DNA of 64,000 nucleotides from Dehalogenimonas sp. WBC-2 (GTDB lineage: Bacteria > Chloroflexota > Dehalococcoidia > Dehalococcoidales > Dehalococcoidaceae). Below the pieces are notes generated by a model, which was given only the letters and a program-made list of their open reading frames with translations, did not search any database and was not told the origin of the DNA. Positions within the stretch are counted from its first letter, which is position 1; each line of letters starts with the position of its first letter. Location: contig CP011392.1 of NCBI GenBank assembly GCA_001005265.1, forward strand, positions 1,237,902 through 1,301,901. Reading direction: 5' to 3'. Made by a program: the position numbers and the translations under genes. Shown here one piece after another: positions 36,381 to 45,193 of the stretch.

Positions 36381-38348
36381 CTAAGTAGCTATTATCGCCA
36401 GCACATCATCGCGGGCAACACGTTCGCCCACGTTAAATTTGACCGACGCAACCGTTCCATTCACCGGTGACGGCAGATCAATAGCCATTTTCATTGCCTC
36501 CAGAACAACTACCGTGTCCCCGGCTTTGACGACTGCGCCAACCTCAACTTCATACCGGACCACTACCCCCGGCATAGGGGCAAGTACCGCCTCACCACCA
36601 AGTTCAAGACCTGCTGCCGGTTTGGATTCCGGTTTGACCACCGGTGGCTCAATCGCCTGTGGCACTTCAACCGGTTTGACTGTAACTGCTGCGGCCGGAG
36701 GGGGGGCAACAGGGGTCGCCGGGACAACTACAGGCACTGCCGGAGTTATCTGTGAAATCCGAGTGCCGTCGCTTCCAGCCGGTTCCACACCCACATTATA
36801 TACCCGCCCATCGAGATGAATATTAAAATGGCGTAAGCCTCCGATAGCAGTTGGGGCAGTAACGGCTTTTTCCGAGCTTTTTTCAACAAGTTTGCCGGCT
36901 TTAGCTCTGGCAATAATATCGTCTTCACGCTTGATATCTTCTAACGTCCTGGGTTTGGTATCAGCAGGCGGTGTTTCCAAACCATATTTCCATTTTAAAA
37001 ACTTCAGACCTACTTGAGGATACAGCGCATAGGTCAGTATATCGCCAATATCTTTTGTGATATCTTTAGTCGCCTCGCGGGCAGCTTCCATTTCCGGTGC
37101 CAATACGTCGGCTGGACGCACAGTGATCGGTTTTTCACCGCGTTCATAACCCTTGAGTGCCAGTTTCTGGATTTCCGGATCAACCGGCATCGGCGGCCGG
37201 CCGTAAAGACCGTAAAAATAGTCCTTTACCTGAGATGAAATGACCTTATACCGGCCAAGCAGGACGTTTTGTACCGCTTGAATGCCAACGATCTGACTGG
37301 TAGGTGTGACCAGCGGAGGGTAACCCATCTCGGCCCGGACGCGGGGAATCTCAGCATATACTTCATCAATGCGGTCAAGAGCCCCTGCTTCACGGAGCTG
37401 GCTAACCAGATTGGAGATCATGCCGCCCGGCACCTGATGCTCCAGCACGGCAGTGTCAATGACCGACATTTTGGTCGTATCTATAAAATCACGGTATTTA
37501 GGAGTGATTTTTTCAAAGTAATCGCCTAATGTCAGCAGTTCATGTAAATTCAGGCCGGTATCCCGCGGCGTACCGGCGAAGGCCGCCACCATCGGTTCCA
37601 CCGCCGGGTGGGAGGTACGTAAGGCAAACGGAGCCAGACATGTATCAATAATATCGACACCCGCTTCAATCGCTTTCAGCATGCTCATTGAGGCCATACC
37701 GCTGGTGTAGTGTGTGTGAAATTGAATCGGAATCTTGATTGCTTTCTTGAGCGCCTTAACCAGTGTATAGGCATCAGCCGGTGCAATCAGTCCGGCCATA
37801 TCCTTGATACACAGGCTATCCGCACCCATGGCTTCAAAGATTTTGGCTTTTTCAATATAATATTCCAGAGTATAGACCGGGCCACCCATGACGCGTTCGG
37901 TCAGTGAATAGCTGATGGACAACTGGGCATGTTTGCCCTTGGATTTGATGGCTTTAAGCGCCGTTTCAAAATTACGCTCATCATTTACCGCATCGAAAAC
38001 TCTGAAAATATCCACGCCGCAATCCGCAGCGTGCTCCACGAATGCCGTAACGACATCGTCGGCATAATTCCGGTAGCCCACCAGATTCTGACCTCGGAGC
38101 AGCATTTGCAGCGGTGTCTTGGGAGCAAGTTTTTTAATCTCCCGCAGCCGATGCCACGGGTCTTCGTTCAGAAAACGGATAGGCACATCAAAAGTCGCGC
38201 CGCCCCAGACCTCTAAAGAATGAAATCCGGCGTTATCCATCCCCGCCGCAATCCCCAGAATATCATCAGTACGCATCCGGGTGGCCAGCAGCGACTGGTG
38301 ACCGTCACGGAGCGTCAAGTCGGTAATCTTAAGTGGTTGAGCCGGCAT
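36381..38348 (-). CDS. Pyruvate/oxaloacetate carboxyltransferase with biotin-carrier domain (PycB/OadA type)
   Basis: 655 aa. The N-terminal HMGL-like TIM barrel starts ITDLTLRDGHQSLLATRMRT and continues with the conserved carboxyltransferase helices. A PYC/OADA domain follows (DYFYGLYGRPPMPVDPE), then a Pro/Val-rich linker and a C-terminal biotinyl domain with VVLEAMKM, where lysine carries biotin. It moves CO2 between biotin and pyruvate/oxaloacetate. AAGGGGGGAAT precedes the ATG. No biotin carboxylase gene is adjacent. With the 12S-like gene upstream it could form a transcarboxylase; pyruvate carboxylase subunit B is the other reading. Confidence 0.93.
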   Translation of the reverse strand: MPAQPLKITDLTLRDGHQSLLATRMRTDDILGIAAGMDNAGFHSLEVWGGATFDVPIRFLNEDPWHRLREIKKLAPKTPLQMLLRGQNLVGYRNYADDVVTAFVEHAADCGVDIFRVFDAVNDERNFETALKAIKSKGKHAQLSISYSLTERVMGGPVYTLEYYIEKAKIFEAMGADSLCIKDMAGLIAPADAYTLVKALKKAIKIPIQFHTHYTSGMASMSMLKAIEAGVDIIDTCLAPFALRTSHPAVEPMVAAFAGTPRDTGLNLHELLTLGDYFEKITPKYRDFIDTTKMSVIDTAVLEHQVPGGMISNLVSQLREAGALDRIDEVYAEIPRVRAEMGYPPLVTPTSQIVGIQAVQNVLLGRYKVISSQVKDYFYGLYGRPPMPVDPEIQKLALKGYERGEKPITVRPADVLAPEMEAAREATKDITKDIGDILTYALYPQVGLKFLKWKYGLETPPADTKPRTLEDIKREDDIIARAKAGKLVEKSSEKAVTAPTAIGGLRHFNIHLDGRVYNVGVEPAGSDGTRISQITPAVPVVVPATPVAPPPAAAVTVKPVEVPQAIEPPVVKPESKPAAGLELGGEAVLAPMPGVVVRYEVEVGAVVKAGDTVVVLEAMKMAIDLPSPVNGTVASVKFNVGERVARDDVLAIIAT

Positions 38349-38357
38349 ATTCCCCCC

Positions 38358-38516
38358 TTAAACGGCGGTTGTTTCCATACCTGTATAGGCTGTCACCGCA
38401 GCGGCAATGAGTATACTAAGCGTTACTCCATTTTCCGCCGGTGCCATGGTACCTTCGGATTCAATGTAAGCTTGTACAGCCGCGCTTATTATAGCGATTT
38501 CAGGATAATTCATCAT
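38358..38516 (-). CDS. 52-aa small protein between the two carboxyltransferases
   Basis: A minus-strand ORF: MMNYPEIAIISAAVQAY at the N-terminus and LSILIAAAVTAYTGMETTAV at the end. It contains the same helix motif twice (IISAAVQAY and LIAAAVTAY). This helix is reminiscent of the small gamma/delta/epsilon subunits of biotin-dependent decarboxylases (OadG, MmdD, MmdE), where it helps assemble the complex; MmdE is about the same size. That similarity is from memory. It ends 9 bp before the biotinylated carboxyltransferase gene and follows the 12S-like gene by 109 bp. Real-gene support: position, tight spacing and AAGAG before the start. Confidence 0.65.
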   Translation of the reverse strand: MMNYPEIAIISAAVQAYIESEGTMAPAENGVTLSILIAAAVTAYTGMETTAV

Positions 38517-38625
38517 CTCTTAATAAAGGCTATCGGTCTTTGCCGATCACTATTCTACCTGAAATATCATTACGTCTATAGTAGCTAACAGAAGACTTTA
38601 TCCAAAACAGGCAGTTATGAGCCGT

Positions 38626-40173
38626 CTAAAGAGGAATATTGCCGTGTTTCTTGGCCGGATTCCTGTCTGTTTTGCCAGCCAGCATCCGCAGCGCCTGCAT
38701 CAGGCGTGAACGGGTCTCAGCAGGGACGATAACGTCATCAATATAACCAAGTGCCGCGGCCTGATAGGGATTATTAAACTTCTCACGGTAGGCGGCGACA
38801 CACCTGTCTCGCTCCGCCGCCGGGTCTGCCGCCTCAGCAATGTTTTTCCGGTGGATCACGGCTACCGCCCCTTCAGCACCCATTACCGCGATTTCAGCGC
38901 ACGGCCATGCCAGGTTAACATCACCCCTAAGATGGCGGGAACTCATGACTATATAAGCTCCACCGTAAGCCTTGCGGGTAATGACCGTGATCTTGGGCAC
39001 CGTGGCTTCGGCATAGGCAAAAATAAGCTTTGCTCCATGCCTGATAATACCACCGTGCTCCTGATCAACGCCCGGTAAAAACCCCGGGACGTCTACAAAG
39101 CTAACCAGAGGAATGTTGAAGGCATCACAAAAGCGTACAAAGCGCGCTGCCTTGACTGAGGCATTGATATCAATGACCCCGGCCAAAATATTTGGTTGCT
39201 GAGCAACTATACCAACGCTTTGCCCATCCAGCCGGGCAAAGCCTACCAATATATTCGGGGCAAATCCGGCATGTACCTCCATAAAATCCCCGTTATCGAA
39301 CACACTGGAAATGACTTTTTTCATGTCATAAGCCTTGCGCGGGTCATCCGGCACAATGTTGTTCAGAGAATCGTTAATACTATGGTCAGGACCTTTTTTC
39401 ACCTCAAACCGAGGCGCAGACCCTCTGAAACTTGAAGGCAGAAAAGCCAGCAATCGCCTTACCGAGGCATAGCATTCCATCTCAGTATTACACGTAAAAT
39501 GGGCCACACCGCTTTTTTTAGCATGAACATCAGCCCCACCCAGCGCCTCATGAGTCACTTCTTCACCGGTGACCGCCTTGATCACGTCCGGTCCGGTGAT
39601 ATACATCTGCCCCATGCCTTTGACCATGAATACAAAATCGGTCAGCGCCGGGCCGTAAACCGCCCCTCCGGCGGAGGGACCGACGATGATAGATATTTGC
39701 GGGATTGCACCGGAGGCTAACGCGTTTAGAAGAAGTATATCGCCCACGCCACACAAACTGGCCACACCTTCCTGGATACGGGCGCCGCCGGAATCATTGA
39801 TGGCAATAAGCGGCGCCCCGGTATCGATAGCCATGTCAATGATGCGCCGCACTTTTTGACCCACCACCTCAGAAATCGAGCCGCCAAGAACGGTGAAATC
39901 CTGGGAATAGATGAAAACTTTGCGCCCTTCAATAGTGCCGCAACCGGTGACCACGGCATCTCCGGGGTGCTGCTGTTCGGCTAAACCAAAGTCAGCGGCA
40001 CGATGGCTGCAAAAGGCGGAAAGTTCGGTGAATGAACCAGCGTCCAGTAATTTTTCAATTCGCTCACGGGCGGTTAGTTTGCCCCGAGCGTGCTGGGCTT
40101 TAACCCGCACCTCACCGCCGCCGCTAGCAATCTGCTGTTTTTTAGATTCAAGTTCCTTCAGTTTATCTTTCAT
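38626..40173 (-). CDS. Acyl-CoA carboxyltransferase (methylmalonyl-CoA/propionyl-CoA type, 12S-like)
   Basis: A crotonase-fold carboxyltransferase of about 515 aa that moves a carboxyl group between biotin and an acyl-CoA. Motifs: GGSISEVVGQKVRRIIDMA, SGGARIQEGVASLCGVG, GPSAGGAVYGPALTDF and FVDVPGFLPGVDQEHGGIIRHGAK. It groups with PccB, MmdA and the Propionibacterium 12S subunit. I start it at the ATG at 40173 (MKDKLKELESKK); the frame runs to 40233. Its own promoter is at 40205-40233. Together with the downstream genes it gives both carboxyltransferase halves and a biotin carrier. Confidence 0.93.
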   Translation of the reverse strand: MKDKLKELESKKQQIASGGGEVRVKAQHARGKLTARERIEKLLDAGSFTELSAFCSHRAADFGLAEQQHPGDAVVTGCGTIEGRKVFIYSQDFTVLGGSISEVVGQKVRRIIDMAIDTGAPLIAINDSGGARIQEGVASLCGVGDILLLNALASGAIPQISIIVGPSAGGAVYGPALTDFVFMVKGMGQMYITGPDVIKAVTGEEVTHEALGGADVHAKKSGVAHFTCNTEMECYASVRRLLAFLPSSFRGSAPRFEVKKGPDHSINDSLNNIVPDDPRKAYDMKKVISSVFDNGDFMEVHAGFAPNILVGFARLDGQSVGIVAQQPNILAGVIDINASVKAARFVRFCDAFNIPLVSFVDVPGFLPGVDQEHGGIIRHGAKLIFAYAEATVPKITVITRKAYGGAYIVMSSRHLRGDVNLAWPCAEIAVMGAEGAVAVIHRKNIAEAADPAAERDRCVAAYREKFNNPYQAAALGYIDDVIVPAETRSRLMQALRMLAGKTDRNPAKKHGNIPL

Positions 40174-40204
40174 TGAACGATCATTCACCTCGTGTACTGA
40201 GGTT

Positions 40205-40233
40205 ATATTAGCACAAGGTGGGAGGTGGGGCAA
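40205..40233 (-). promoter_or_regulatory. Promoter of the carboxyltransferase unit
   Basis: TTGCCC (40233-40228), 17-nt spacer, TAATAT (40210-40205), about 30 bp before the start codon. Confidence 0.5.
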
Positions 40234-40356
40234 TAGACTACAGGTACCTTCGCCTTGACTCTTCGAGTACTAACTCTCTGACTCGCCGGGACTGGCAGAA
40301 CAAGCCAAAGTCCAGCCTGCAGGCCAGATGAGTAGCGGATTTGTATTTGTTTTACA

Positions 40357-40537
40357 GAAAGCGAAAAAACAACTAAAACAACCTCATTTTTACGATTAAA
40401 ACTGGCAAAAACAACCGGTTGTTTTTAGAAGAAACAAATACTTACTCTTCTTAAGAATCCAATATATAGAGAACACATGTTAGCATAGAGTAATGGGAGT
40501 GTCAATAGCATTTTGGAACTTTTTGAGGGTTAATTTT
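40357..40537 (-). repeat. Dispersed promoter/palindrome element, copy 2
   Basis: Reverse-strand copy of the element at 26138-26324. Promoter TTGACA (40505-40500), 17 nt, TAACAT (40482-40477). The 20-bp palindrome lies at 40426-40407 with outermost A-T where copy 1 has G-C, a change that keeps pairing. GAGGTTGTTTT (40385-40375) and AGTTGTTTTTT (40374-40364) follow. It points toward the carboxyltransferase operon but ends about 125 bp before that operon's own promoter. Confidence 0.75.
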
Positions 40538-40629
40538 CTGCCATTGAGAATCAGAACCTTTGCATATACACCTCCATGGCCGCTGCCACCTCTTTTTTAA
40601 TAATCGGAACATCGCAGCCACTAAGATAG

Positions 40630-40662
40630 AAAAAGCGGCGGATAAAAGAATCTCCGCCGCTT
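40630..40662 (-). terminator. Terminator of the 56-aa cysteine-rich gene
   Basis: On the minus strand AAGCGGCGGA (40662-40653) pairs with TCCGCCGCTT (40642-40633), followed by a short T-run (40634-40630). Confidence 0.75.
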
Positions 40663-40689
40663 ACTTTGCGTTATTGAGACGTATCGGTG

Positions 40690-40860
40690 CTAGGCTACTA
40701 TTTCAACTTCCTGGGCTTGAGCACTTCCCTTTTTTATCTCTTTAACATTTTGAACATAAGGGCACACCCCATCATCAAAAAAAGTGCATCGGTTGGAATA
40801 GCCGGAGTAGTGACATAGACCGCAATGTGAAGTAGCTACGTGAAAACTTGACTGCTTCAT
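40690..40860 (-). CDS. 56-aa four-cysteine protein, probable metal-binding small protein
   Basis: An ORF below common length cut-offs but well supported. It has AGAGG 7 nt before the ATG, a consensus promoter upstream and a hairpin terminator 28 bp downstream. The sequence includes HCGLCHYSGYSNRCTFFDD and GVCPYVQNVKEIKK. The four cysteines (C13, C16, C25, C33, spaced C-x2-C-x8-C-x7-C) suggest a zinc or iron site. The C-terminal 20 residues are charged and lack cysteines. I do not recognise the family. It is monocistronic and its tight signals suggest strong regulated expression. Confidence 0.75.
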   Translation of the reverse strand: MKQSSFHVATSHCGLCHYSGYSNRCTFFDDGVCPYVQNVKEIKKGSAQAQEVEIVA

Positions 40861-41004
40861 CGTTGTTCCTCTCTCTATGTTTGCTTCATTTCCCTTTGGA
40901 CTAGACCGGATCGTTCTTTCAGGTTAGAGTAGGTGTCTTGTGGGAGTCAGGTGTCATCCTTTGCCCTCCTCACTCACAGCAATTGTACCTTAGGACTAGT
41001 ACCG

Positions 41005-41034
41005 ATTATACGAGGATACGATTATGGTTGTCAA
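41005..41034 (-). promoter_or_regulatory. Consensus sigma-70 promoter of the four-cysteine gene
   Basis: TTGACA (41034-41029), 18-nt spacer, TATAAT (41010-41005): both hexamers perfect. The transcript should begin near 40998, giving an unusually long leader of about 138 nt. Confidence 0.85.
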
Positions 41035-41051
41035 TAGGTATTAGTACTAAT
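41032..41051. promoter_or_regulatory. Palindrome and CAATAGGTA motif at the -35 of the four-cysteine promoter
   Basis: Perfect 12-bp palindrome ATTAGTACTAAT (41040-41051), preceded by CAATAGGTA (41032-41040), which also occurs twice upstream of proV. It overlaps the -35 region, fitting a regulator site. A related ACTAGT palindrome lies at about 40996. Confidence 0.5.
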
Positions 41052-41150
41052 CTCTTTTGCAACTTACAGTGTCAGGGGTTCAGAGTGCCTACCTATGAAG
41101 GTTTTACGGTATAATCCTCCCAAGCAAACTACGTTTGGGGGACGACCGGA

Positions 41151-42134
41151 ATGGGTAAACGCAGTAAAAAGTTCCAGGCACAAAAAAGAGCCTTGCGCCA
41201 AGCCACGCGTAAAGTCATAAATCAGCCTTCCGTCGAACCTTCTGTCAACAAAACTGACGTTAGTCGTAAGCCAAAAGTATTTTTTGTGGTCACCTCAGTT
41301 TTGTTATTCATCGCTCAGAATTTTTGGGGTGGAAGCGTGTTAGCCAGTTTATCCTTCAAAACTGGGTATGCCTTGTTTCTACTGTCCAATACTTTCATTT
41401 TGGGCTGGTGGGCATGGTTGCTTGCCGGCATGTTTTACAGAAGCATAAATTACGCAAAGAGATTAAAAGCTCTCGTTGTTATTTTAATTGTCGTTGTTGT
41501 ATTTTTTACTTCTCCACATTACGTTGGGTTTTTTGTCAAAGCACAAAGCACAATACAATTTCCGCCATACACACTGGATTCTACGCAAGTTCTTGTGAGT
41601 TATGGCAACCGCCATGATTCTGAGGGATTCCAAACTGGCGATGCTATTACGACCATAGGAGAACTTAAATATAACCCCTTTGTTTCATTAAAAATAAATG
41701 GGCAGAGTATTTTTGAAATCAATGTTACAGAACAGAGAGAGATAGCAATTGATACCAAACTGTTTACCGGTTTTTATGATCAGTCAAAACATATTTTCAA
41801 TAGGCCAATAATAGTGACTGGCAATGAGCCTGACTACTTACCTGATGGATGGTACCTCTATCGCAACGCTGATAGCATCGAAATTGTCAATCGCGATGGA
41901 ATACCTGTATTAGTAATGGAATATAAGAAACCTAATAGAGTTATTATATCCGGGCTATTCGTTACCCCAATGGGCATATGCAAAGTAGACAATGAACAGA
42001 AACAACTCTATATCTTGGGCGATAATATGGAGCAACTAGGAACATTCTACAAGGTTGACATAGTGACCATACATTCACCTTTTGATTTATTTAGGTCTGA
42101 ACGTACATATGATTTATCAAAATGGAGGGATTAG
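41151..42134 (+). CDS. Unknown membrane protein
   Basis: 327 aa. The very basic N-terminus (MGKRSKKFQAQKRALRQATR) is followed by three hydrophobic helices at about residues 42-58, 72-92 and 104-122. An extracytoplasmic beta-rich domain of about 200 residues completes it. There are no catalytic motifs I recognise and no signal peptide. It is AT-rich relative to adjacent housekeeping genes, and a broken small gene follows immediately, so this may be an acquired or accessory patch. A TATAAT at 41110-41115 is the likely -10. Confidence 0.7.
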   Translation: MGKRSKKFQAQKRALRQATRKVINQPSVEPSVNKTDVSRKPKVFFVVTSVLLFIAQNFWGGSVLASLSFKTGYALFLLSNTFILGWWAWLLAGMFYRSINYAKRLKALVVILIVVVVFFTSPHYVGFFVKAQSTIQFPPYTLDSTQVLVSYGNRHDSEGFQTGDAITTIGELKYNPFVSLKINGQSIFEINVTEQREIAIDTKLFTGFYDQSKHIFNRPIIVTGNEPDYLPDGWYLYRNADSIEIVNRDGIPVLVMEYKKPNRVIISGLFVTPMGICKVDNEQKQLYILGDNMEQLGTFYKVDIVTIHSPFDLFRSERTYDLSKWRD

Positions 42135-42138
42135 ATTA

Positions 42139-42397
42139 TGAGTTTTATACGCGCGAAAGAGATACCGCCACGTTCGGGTAGCTGGAACGACTAGGAAGTA
42201 GAAACTCTCCACAAAGGCATAAAGTCATTCAAAAGCACATTAAATATATCGGCAGATGTGCAATTCAAAAATTTAATAGGCATCCCATTCTAAAAGAGCC
42301 GTTTCAGGAAAATTATCCCCGACTATACTGGAAGCGTCCAGACGCACAAAACCAACAAGACGGGATTGATGCAGATAAACGCTTAGACCATCAGTGA
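42139..42397 (+). pseudogene. Broken small gene (stop codon and frameshift)
   Basis: Begins MSFIRAKEIPPRSGSWND, then a TAG, then EVETLHKG in the same frame. A shift of frame continues as HKVIQKHIKYIGRCAIQKF and runs to a TGA at 42395. Joined, the order (KEIPPRSG-W-YEVET-HKG-KVIQK-IKYIGR) resembles a short family of the 'VRQKVIxYLG' type seen at transposase N-termini and in stand-alone proteins. The match is from memory. An in-frame stop plus a frameshift indicate a decayed gene. Confidence 0.5.
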
Positions 42398-42401
42398 ATT
42401 A

Positions 42402-43763
42402 TTATTCGACCGTTTTTTGTTCGGGGCTGTCGTTTTCGCCGTCTCCAAACCAATGCTTCAGGCGCTCGGCAATAAGTTTTTCCTGCCCCTGGTCAGACGG
42501 GATATAGAAGTGTTTGTCCTTTAACGAATCAGGCAGATTTTGCTGTTTTACAAAATGTTCCGGGTAATTGTGAGCGTATTTATAACCCTTGCCATAGCCT
42601 AGATCTTTCATCAATCCCGTCGGCGCGTTACGCAGGTGCAGCGGCACCGGTTCGATGGGATTTTTGGCAATTGATTCCTGCACCCTTTTATAGGCGACAT
42701 AGAGTGAGTTGCTCTTTGGCGCCGTCGCCAGATATACCGTTGCCTGAGCTATTGCCACGTTGGCTTCCGGCATACCGATAAAATGGACTGCCTGCTGCGC
42801 CGCCATAGCCACCACCAGCGCTTGCGGGTCGGCCATACCAACATCTTCCGATGCAAACCGAACCAGCCGCCGCACCACATATAACGGGTCTTCCCCGGCT
42901 TCCAGCATCCGCCCCAGCCAATAGAGCGCGGCATCGGGATCGGAGCCGCGCATTGACTTATGCAAGGCTGAAATGATGTCGTAATGCTGCTCTCCGGCGC
43001 GGTCATAGAGCAGCGTTTTGGCTTGCGCCGCATCTTCAACAGCCTCAATGTTGATCTGCCGTCTTCCTGTTTCGTCCGGCGGCGTAGTACGGGCAGCCAG
43101 TTCCAAGATATTCAGGGCAATTCTGGCATCGCCGCTTGCCAGGCTCACTATATGACCGGCAGCCTCGTCCGATAGCACGACGTTAGAATCACCTATGCCT
43201 CGTGTTTTATCAGTGACTGCCCGATCAAGGATAATCTTTATCTGCTCAGCAGTAAGCCCCTTAAGCACATAGGTGCGCGCCCGTGACAGGAGTGGTGAAA
43301 TAACCTCAAACGAAGGGTTTTCAGTCGTCGCGCCGATGAGAGTCACTGTACCGTCCTCAACATAGGGTAAAATCGTGTCCTGCTGGCCTTTATTAAAACG
43401 GTGGATTTCGTCGATAAAAAGAATTGTCCTTTGATTTTGCGATAGCCGCCGCTGTTTGGCCTCTTCAATTATCTTCCGCAGGTCCGCCACTCCGGCACTG
43501 ACCGCGCTCACCTGGGCAAAATAGGCGACAGTAGTGTTCGCTATCAATTGTGCCAGCGTTGTCTTGCCTGAGCCCGGCGGCCCCCATAGAATGATGGATG
43601 GCAATTCACCAGCGTCTATGGCCCGTCTGAGCGCCCGTCCCTCACCCACCAAATGCTCTTGTCCCACATACTCATCGAGTATTTGCGGCCGCATCCTGGC
43701 CGCCAGCGGCGCTGTTTCATTCCTCAATTTTTCAAAATGAGTCTCGAACATGTCCCGTGGCAT
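42402..43763 (-). CDS. rarA: RarA/MgsA-type replication-associated AAA ATPase
   Basis: A clamp-loader-like ATPase that acts at stalled replication forks. Walker A ILWGPPGSGKTTLAQLIA, Walker B ILFIDEIHRFNKGQQD, and sensor 1 IGATTENPSFEVISPLLSRA are present. A C-terminal MgsA domain of about 160 residues (ALYWLGRMLEAGEDPLYVVR) follows. 453 aa is usual. AAAGG precedes the ATG. It lies 64 bp behind the fused Memo/AMMECR1 gene. Confidence 0.95.
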   Translation of the reverse strand: MPRDMFETHFEKLRNETAPLAARMRPQILDEYVGQEHLVGEGRALRRAIDAGELPSIILWGPPGSGKTTLAQLIANTTVAYFAQVSAVSAGVADLRKIIEEAKQRRLSQNQRTILFIDEIHRFNKGQQDTILPYVEDGTVTLIGATTENPSFEVISPLLSRARTYVLKGLTAEQIKIILDRAVTDKTRGIGDSNVVLSDEAAGHIVSLASGDARIALNILELAARTTPPDETGRRQINIEAVEDAAQAKTLLYDRAGEQHYDIISALHKSMRGSDPDAALYWLGRMLEAGEDPLYVVRRLVRFASEDVGMADPQALVVAMAAQQAVHFIGMPEANVAIAQATVYLATAPKSNSLYVAYKRVQESIAKNPIEPVPLHLRNAPTGLMKDLGYGKGYKYAHNYPEHFVKQQNLPDSLKDKHFYIPSDQGQEKLIAERLKHWFGDGENDSPEQKTVE

Positions 43764-43827
43764 CTTTCAGCCTTTCACGGATTACTTTCCGTTCATCATC
43801 AATACTGGAATTTCAAAACTTCAAATA

Positions 43828-45150
43828 TCACCGGTACCTCTTCACCTGGAACCGGGACAACTTCACCTCTTCATCAGGCGCTATACCCGCTTTCTGGCGA
43901 GAGATATCTACTTGTTCCTGTGCAGTTTCAACACCCTCCAGGTCAGGCAGCAGCAAGCCGCGCCGCCAGCCGCGCTCTACGATAACGCCATATTTTTTAG
44001 GATCAAGTTCTGCAAACTCAGCCGGTTCCGGTTCAGTCAACACATCCACGCTGTATGACAGGTGCTCCAGTTCATCCGGTGAAATGGGCAGGAAGCGGGG
44101 GTCCCTGGTAGCGGCGGAGATAGCATTGCCGATGATTTCCCCGGCTACGTCGGAACGTGAAGGTTCAAAGGTGCCGATACAACCTCTTAATTGGCCTTCC
44201 TTCTTTATTGACACAAACACACCGGCACGCTCTTTCATTTCAGCAGTAAGGTCTTGCGGAGTATCCATGACCCGGTGTTCTTTGACGTAGAGCTCAACCG
44301 TTTCTTTGGCAAGCTTCACCAGCGACGACATCTCGTGACGGTGAATGATCACCCCGGCATAGCCTACTACCGATGAGTAATCTCCAGAGGCGTCGCCGGA
44401 GGTTTGATAGCGCACCAGTTCGGCGCTTTTTGCCCCCAGTGCCTTTGCCGCCGCCAGCATGGTAACCGCCGGAGCATAGCCGCACATAGTGATACGCTCT
44501 TTGATAACGCGTTCCAGCAATTCCGTCTCGTCCATCTTAAGAATCGCTTCAAGCGCCCGCTTGTCTTTTTGGGCCGCCGCTTCCTGAGCTTCATAGTGGG
44601 TCATATCAGATGAAGCCACAATAACTATCTTTTTCCCCGGTGATTCCTTTATCGCCTGGGCAATACTTTGCGCAATCTCATGATAAACCTCCAGAGTAGC
44701 CACCGCCAGGATAATAGGCACAAATTTCATATCGGGCTTAAAATACTGCAACAATGGCAACTGCACTTCAATGGCATGCTCTCCCTGATGTGCCGTACGG
44801 TCTTCCTGAAGATATTTGGAATTGGTGAGGATATTCTGGGCCAGTTCTGAATCTATCGGTACCTCGCCCAGCGGCGTCTGCCAGGCGCCAACGGTCATAA
44901 TGCTGAACGGTTTGCCCATGCCGGTGTGATTGGGGCCGATGATGACATAGGTGTCGGCCGGTTCAATACGAGCCATGACCGCCGCCGCCACCGAACCGGA
45001 ATATATATACCCGGCATGAGGCACCACAACACCTATCGCATCAAGTTTATCCTCTGTTTTTTCAACAAAAGACCCTATTAACGCTCTCAGCTGTTCAGCG
45101 GTGCCGGGATAAAATTTACCGGACGCTATTGGGTGCCGTATCATAGCCAT
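43828..45150 (-). CDS. AmmeMemoRadiSam system fusion: Memo (AmrB) plus AMMECR1 (AmrA) domains
   Basis: A 440-aa fusion. Residues of about 1-265 are the Memo domain, related to extradiol dioxygenases: [47 protein letters not shown], and [15 protein letters not shown], with conserved metal-type histidines. Residues of about 270-440 are AMMECR1, with the hallmark LRGCIG in [20 protein letters not shown]. With the radical SAM gene just upstream this completes the AmmeMemoRadiSam set, whose reaction is still poorly defined. Confidence 0.95.
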   Translation of the reverse strand: MAMIRHPIASGKFYPGTAEQLRALIGSFVEKTEDKLDAIGVVVPHAGYIYSGSVAAAVMARIEPADTYVIIGPNHTGMGKPFSIMTVGAWQTPLGEVPIDSELAQNILTNSKYLQEDRTAHQGEHAIEVQLPLLQYFKPDMKFVPIILAVATLEVYHEIAQSIAQAIKESPGKKIVIVASSDMTHYEAQEAAAQKDKRALEAILKMDETELLERVIKERITMCGYAPAVTMLAAAKALGAKSAELVRYQTSGDASGDYSSVVGYAGVIIHRHEMSSLVKLAKETVELYVKEHRVMDTPQDLTAEMKERAGVFVSIKKEGQLRGCIGTFEPSRSDVAGEIIGNAISAATRDPRFLPISPDELEHLSYSVDVLTEPEPAEFAELDPKKYGVIVERGWRRGLLLPDLEGVETAQEQVDISRQKAGIAPDEEVKLSRFQVKRYR

Positions 45151-45193
45151 AGATGCACTCCTTAACAGATGCTCGAAATATCTATATTAATCT

